A DNA stretch of 64,000 nucleotides from Achromobacter anxifer (GTDB lineage: Bacteria; Pseudomonadota; Gammaproteobacteria; Burkholderiales; Burkholderiaceae_B), in assembly GCF_903652925.1 (NCBI RefSeq), contig NZ_CAHLAR010000002.1, forward strand, positions 310,001-374,000, written 5' to 3'. Both the position numbers and the translations under genes were made by a program. A model generated the notes under the pieces. It saw only the letters and a list, made by a program, of their open reading frames with translations, ran no database searches and had not been told where the DNA came from. Shown here in pieces: positions 61,069 to 64,000 of this stretch; the first letter of the stretch is position 1, and each line of letters starts with the position of its first letter.

Positions 61069-62034
61069 ATGAAGGTTTTGAAGAAACTGCTGGCGGCAAC
61101 GCTGGTGCTGGGTTGCGCCGCCGCGAATGCGGCGGATATGGGCAATGCGCCCATCACGCTGATTTCCCCATTCCCGCCCGGAGGCGGCACCGATACGCTG
61201 ACCCGCATGATAGGCAGCGCGATCGGCCAGGACCAGGGCTGGAACATGGTGGTGGAAAACAAACCGGGCGCCGGCGGCAACCTGGCGCTGGACGCCACCG
61301 CCCGCGCGCGTCCGGACGGGCATACGCTGGTGATGGCCCAGACCGACAACATCGTGCTGAATCCCTGGCTCTACAACAAGCTCAGCTACGACACCTTCAA
61401 GGATTTCAAGCCTGTCGGCCCCGTGGCCACTTCGCCCAGCGTGTTCGTGGTTCTGCCCGAGTCTCCGTTCAAGACGGTCGGCGACGTGGTCAAGGCGGCG
61501 CAAGCCCGCCCCGGCCTGGTCTCGCTGGGCATACCCGGCATCGGCGGCACCGGCGACCTGACCGGCTATCTCTGGCGCAAGGCGGCGAACATGGAGTTGA
61601 TGCACGTGCCTTACCGCGGCTGGGGCCAGGCCTTCCCGGATCTGGCCAGCGGCCGCATCGACATGTATGTGGGCTCGGTGGCTTCGCTGCTGCCGCAGAT
61701 CCGCGGCGGCAAGGTCCGTGCGTTGGCCGTGGTCGCCAAGGAACGCGCGCCGGCCTTGCCCGACGTGCCGACCTTCGCGGAAAGCGGATTCAAGACGATC
61801 GACCAGTCGATCTGGTGGGGCCTGATGGCTCCCGCCAAGACGCCGGACGACGTGGTCGCCACGCTGAACCAGGCCCTGCAGAAAGTCCAGTCGCAGCCCG
61901 AGTTGGTGAAAAAACTGGAAGACGCCGGCTATAGCGTGCTCAAGGGCACACCGGAGGATCTGGCCCGCCAGCATCGCGCGGACCACGAGATCTTCGGCAA
62001 GGTCGTGCAGGACGCCGGCATTCCCAAGCAGTAA
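61069..62034 (+). CDS. Bug-type substrate-binding protein
   Basis: A 321-residue periplasmic receptor. The signal peptide ends Ala-Asn-Ala22, followed by Pro-Ile-Thr-Leu-Ile-Ser-Pro-Phe-Pro-Pro-Gly-Gly, Pro-Gly-Ala-Gly-Gly-Asn-Leu and Val-Pro-Tyr-Arg-Gly-Trp-Gly motifs of the family. GAGGAAGAC precedes the ATG. It is the second Bug in 5 kb, distinct from the one at 56278. In the middle of a catabolic operon it probably scouts the substrate for the enzymes around it. No membrane subunits nearby. Confidence 0.93.
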   Translation: MKVLKKLLAATLVLGCAAANAADMGNAPITLISPFPPGGGTDTLTRMIGSAIGQDQGWNMVVENKPGAGGNLALDATARARPDGHTLVMAQTDNIVLNPWLYNKLSYDTFKDFKPVGPVATSPSVFVVLPESPFKTVGDVVKAAQARPGLVSLGIPGIGGTGDLTGYLWRKAANMELMHVPYRGWGQAFPDLASGRIDMYVGSVASLLPQIRGGKVRALAVVAKERAPALPDVPTFAESGFKTIDQSIWWGLMAPAKTPDDVVATLNQALQKVQSQPELVKKLEDAGYSVLKGTPEDLARQHRADHEIFGKVVQDAGIPKQ

Positions 62035-62070
62035 TGGCAAAACATCGCAATTTTTCCGACAGGAGCAAAG

Positions 62071-62748
62071 ATGATCGGTTTTGAGATCCACGCCCGCAAG
62101 CGTGCGGTGAGCAAGCAAACCGTGGACAAGTTCAAGGGCGTGCCGGTGGCCAACATCAGCGACTGCATGTCGCGGATGACGGCGGGCGGCGCGAGCTTGC
62201 TGCCCATGCACGACGGCAGCCCGCTGGCCGGTCCGGCCCTGACCGTGCGCACCCGTCCTGGCGACAATCTGCTGGTGCACAAGGCGCTGGATCTGGCGCA
62301 GCCCGGCGATGTGATCGTGGTGGACGCGGGCGGCGACCTGACCAACGCCATCATCGGCGAAATCATGACCAGCTATGCGCAGACGCGCGGCATCGCAGGC
62401 ATCGTGATCCATGGCGCGATCCGCGATAGCGGCGCGATCCGTCGCGGCTCGTTTCCGGTCTATGCGGCCGGCGTGACCCACCGCGGACCCTACAAGGATG
62501 GGCCTGGCGAGATCAACTGCGTCATCGCCTTGAATGGCATGACGATTGCCCCGGGCGACCTGATCCTGGGCGACGAGGACGGCCTGCTGTCGATTCCGTT
62601 CGAGCAGACGGAGGCGCTGTACCAGGCCGCCGCGTCCAAGCACGAACTGGAAACGAAGATGCTGGCCGATATCGCGGCGGGAACGCTGGATACGTCCTGG
62701 GTCGATGCCCGGCTCAAGCAGCTGGGCTGCACGGAGGCGCAGTCGTGA
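62071..62748 (+). CDS. RraA-family aldolase (HMG/CHA aldolase-like)
   Basis: A 225-residue protein of the RraA/class II pyruvate aldolase family. The Arg118-Asp119 pair in His-Gly-Ala-Ile-Arg-Asp is the catalytic/metal pair found in 4-hydroxy-4-methyl-2-oxoglutarate and 4-carboxy-4-hydroxy-2-oxoadipate aldolases. These split pyruvate or oxaloacetate from branched hydroxy-oxo acids formed in aromatic degradation. It is therefore more likely an enzyme than an RNase E inhibitor. Its stop overlaps the next GTG start. Confidence 0.85.
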   Translation: MIGFEIHARKRAVSKQTVDKFKGVPVANISDCMSRMTAGGASLLPMHDGSPLAGPALTVRTRPGDNLLVHKALDLAQPGDVIVVDAGGDLTNAIIGEIMTSYAQTRGIAGIVIHGAIRDSGAIRRGSFPVYAAGVTHRGPYKDGPGEINCVIALNGMTIAPGDLILGDEDGLLSIPFEQTEALYQAAASKHELETKMLADIAAGTLDTSWVDARLKQLGCTEAQS

Positions 62749-63791
62749 ATTCGGCGGCGCGGCAGCCGGACGGCATGCGCGTCGTCCGGCTGGACCTCTG
62801 GATCGATCCCGCGTTCGACGCGAGCTTCGAGCGCGAGCCGGGCCTGAGCGTCGACGTGCTGCCTGCGCGCGGCGAGGCGATCACGGCGGCGGGGCTGGCC
62901 GGTGCGCATGCCTACCATGTCAGCGCGGCGAAGGACGAGGTCCCCGCGCGCTGGCAGGTCACGGACAGCCTGCTGGCGCAGTGCCCGTCGCTGCTTTGCG
63001 TGTCCTCGGGCGGCGCGGGTTACGACACCGTGGACGTTACGGCCTGCACGCGGGCCGGGGTGGCCGTGGTGAACCAGGCGGGCGCCAATGCCGCGTCGGT
63101 GGCGGAGATGACGTTCGCCTTGCTGCTGTCGCTGGTCAAGCGCCTGCGCGAATCCCAGGCCGCGCTGCTGGCGGGAACCGCTGCTTCACGCGAGGCCCTG
63201 ATGGGTCGCGAGATCGATGGACGCACGCTGGGCATCGTGGGCATCGGCGAAATCGGCCGCAGGGTGGCGCGCGTTGCCGCAGGCTTCGGCATGCGGGTGC
63301 TGGCCTGCGATCCGCTGCTGCCGCCCGAGGAAATCCGGGCGCGCGGCGCCGAGCCCATAAGCCTGCCGCAACTGCTGGAACAGGCCGACGTGGTGAGCCT
63401 GCACTGTCCGCTGAATGATGAGACCCGCGGCATGATCGGGGCCGAGGCGTACGCCATGATGCGCCCCGGCGCGTTGTTCATTTCGACCGCACGCGGCGGC
63501 ATCCATGATGAGCTGGCCTTGCTTGCCGCCTTGCAGGACGGGCGGCTGGCGGGAGCGGGCCTGGATGTCTGGAGCCAGGAGCCGCCACCGCCCGGACATG
63601 GCCTGTTGTTGCGCGCCGACGTCGTGGCGACCTACCACACCGGAGGCGTCACGCACGAAGGCCGGCGCAAGGTCGCGCAAGGGTCTGCCAGCCAGATCAT
63701 GGATATGTTGGCCGGACGCCGTCCCGCCCGGCTGCTGAACCCGGAGGTCTGGCCCAGGTTCCTGGAGCGGCTGGCGCAACGCCAGCGTTGA
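62745..63791 (+). CDS. D-2-hydroxyacid dehydrogenase
   Basis: A 348-residue NAD-dependent dehydrogenase: Gly-Ile-Val-Gly-Ile-Gly-Glu-Ile-Gly (about 158-166), Ser-Thr-Ala-Arg-Gly-Gly with the substrate Arg near 249, Glu-Pro-Pro near 280 and Thr-Tyr-His-Thr-Gly-Gly with the catalytic His near 298. It starts at GTG 62745, overlapping the aldolase stop; the first ten residues are a poorly conserved leader. It should interconvert a 2-oxo acid and its D-hydroxy acid, possibly linked to the aldolase product. The four genes form one operon by spacing. Confidence 0.87.
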   Translation: MNSAARQPDGMRVVRLDLWIDPAFDASFEREPGLSVDVLPARGEAITAAGLAGAHAYHVSAAKDEVPARWQVTDSLLAQCPSLLCVSSGGAGYDTVDVTACTRAGVAVVNQAGANAASVAEMTFALLLSLVKRLRESQAALLAGTAASREALMGREIDGRTLGIVGIGEIGRRVARVAAGFGMRVLACDPLLPPEEIRARGAEPISLPQLLEQADVVSLHCPLNDETRGMIGAEAYAMMRPGALFISTARGGIHDELALLAALQDGRLAGAGLDVWSQEPPPPGHGLLLRADVVATYHTGGVTHEGRRKVAQGSASQIMDMLAGRRPARLLNPEVWPRFLERLAQRQR

Positions 63792-63809
63792 CGCGGCCAT
63801 GCGCGATTG

Positions 63810-63826
63810 CCGGAAGAGGCTTCCGG
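63810..63826. repeat. Inverted repeat before the last GntR gene
   Basis: CCGGAAG and CTTCCGG with a 3-base spacer, 29 bases before the GntR ATG. No T-run follows, so it is more likely an operator for that regulator than a terminator. Confidence 0.4.
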
Positions 63827-63854
63827 TATAGTTCGAGAACCCGGATCTGGAGTC

Positions 63855-64000
63855 ATGCGCCTCATGTCGAGCGCCCGCGATTACGTTTATGCAGAGTTGC
63901 GCCGCCGCCTGATGGCAGGCTCCTTCATGCCCGGCGAACGGCTGCGCGAAGAGCACATCGCGTCCGAGCTATCCGTCAGCCGTACGCCCGTGCGCAGCGC
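63855..64000 (+). CDS. GntR-family regulator (5' part, cut by window end)
   Basis: ATG 63855 opens a frame to the window edge with the GntR start: Ser-Ala-Arg-Asp-Tyr-Val-Tyr-Ala-Glu-Leu-Arg-Arg-Arg, then Pro-Gly-Glu-Arg-Leu-Arg-Glu-Glu-His-Ile-Ala-Ser-Glu-Leu-Ser-Val-Ser-Arg-Thr-Pro-Val-Arg, the winged-helix region. Only about 48 residues are visible. It follows the aldolase/Bug operon and probably controls it. Confidence 0.85.
   Translation, partial: MRLMSSARDYVYAELRRRLMAGSFMPGERLREEHIASELSVSRTPVRS

Noticed and set aside
62071-62748. Calling the RraA-family protein a regulator of ribonuclease activity
   Set aside because: The Arg-Asp pair of the aldolase members is present and the gene sits in a catabolic operon.

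Overview
The window looks like part of the chromosome of a high-GC betaproteobacterium of the Alcaligenaceae, most likely Achromobacter or a close Bordetella relative. The reasons are the Bug-type (tripartite tricarboxylate) binding proteins, the FNR/ClpB/FmdA-FmdB repertoire, the strongly GC-biased third codon positions, and a siphophage module of a type common in that family. This is an inference from gene content; no rRNA or tRNA is present to test it.

Layout. (1) 1-15.6 kb is the right-hand, late part of a siphophage prophage: tail completion, tail tube, G/GT tail assembly chaperones joined by a -1 frameshift site, tape measure, tail tip proteins M/L/K-like and J, a fibre and its partner, then a lysis cassette (two small membrane proteins, M15 endolysin, nested Rz/Rz1). 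It ends with minus-strand cargo of visibly lower GC: two acyltransferase-3 membrane proteins and a Cys-rich small protein. The integrase and left end lie outside the window. (2) 15.7-23.3 kb: formamidase with FmdB, a binding protein with no signal peptide, an NlpE-like lipoprotein, OsmC, GST, an ECF41 sigma factor with its carboxymuconolactone decarboxylase partner and predicted promoter, and small enzymes. (3) 23.3-28.2 kb: an iron-regulated xenosiderophore uptake unit (AraC regulator, TonB receptor, cupin, RhtX/FptX-like transporter) with Fur boxes and a tandem AraC-type operator. (4) 28.2-38.6 kb: an Hsp70-like protein, LysR/alcohol dehydrogenase, Nudix, ferredoxin, an ArsR-SRPBCC-DUF899-membrane operon with its operator over the start codon, an MHS transporter, an esterase, FNR and a gamma-glutamylcyclotransferase. 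(5) 38.6-43.1 kb: clpB behind a sigma-32 promoter, then an SQR-like flavoprotein with DUF1641. (6) 43.2-51.9 kb: a minus-strand operon of class II aldolase, complete Dpp-type ABC importer and 2-hydroxyacid dehydrogenase, divergent from GntR plus an acetylpolyamine amidohydrolase. (7) 51.9-59.8 kb: the most interesting block, a seven-gene minus-strand operon under a divergent IclR regulator. It encodes a sulfatase-superfamily hydrolase, a Bug receptor, two-subunit hydroquinone dioxygenase, a semialdehyde dehydrogenase, an intradiol dioxygenase and a Rieske ferredoxin. (8) 60.1-64 kb: a second Bug-containing catabolic operon (3-hydroxyisobutyrate-dehydrogenase-like enzyme, Bug, RraA-type aldolase, D-2-hydroxyacid dehydrogenase) followed by a GntR gene cut by the window edge.

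How the genes work together. Block 7 reads as a pathway in which an aryl sulfate or phosphonate ester is captured and hydrolysed, hydroquinone is ring-cleaved to 4-hydroxymuconic semialdehyde, and this is oxidised to maleylacetate; hydroxyquinol also enters through the intradiol enzyme. No maleylacetate reductase is present in the window. Genes are tightly packed: no gap between genes exceeds about 300 bases, and several neighbours overlap. No tRNA, rRNA, CRISPR array or insertion sequence was seen.
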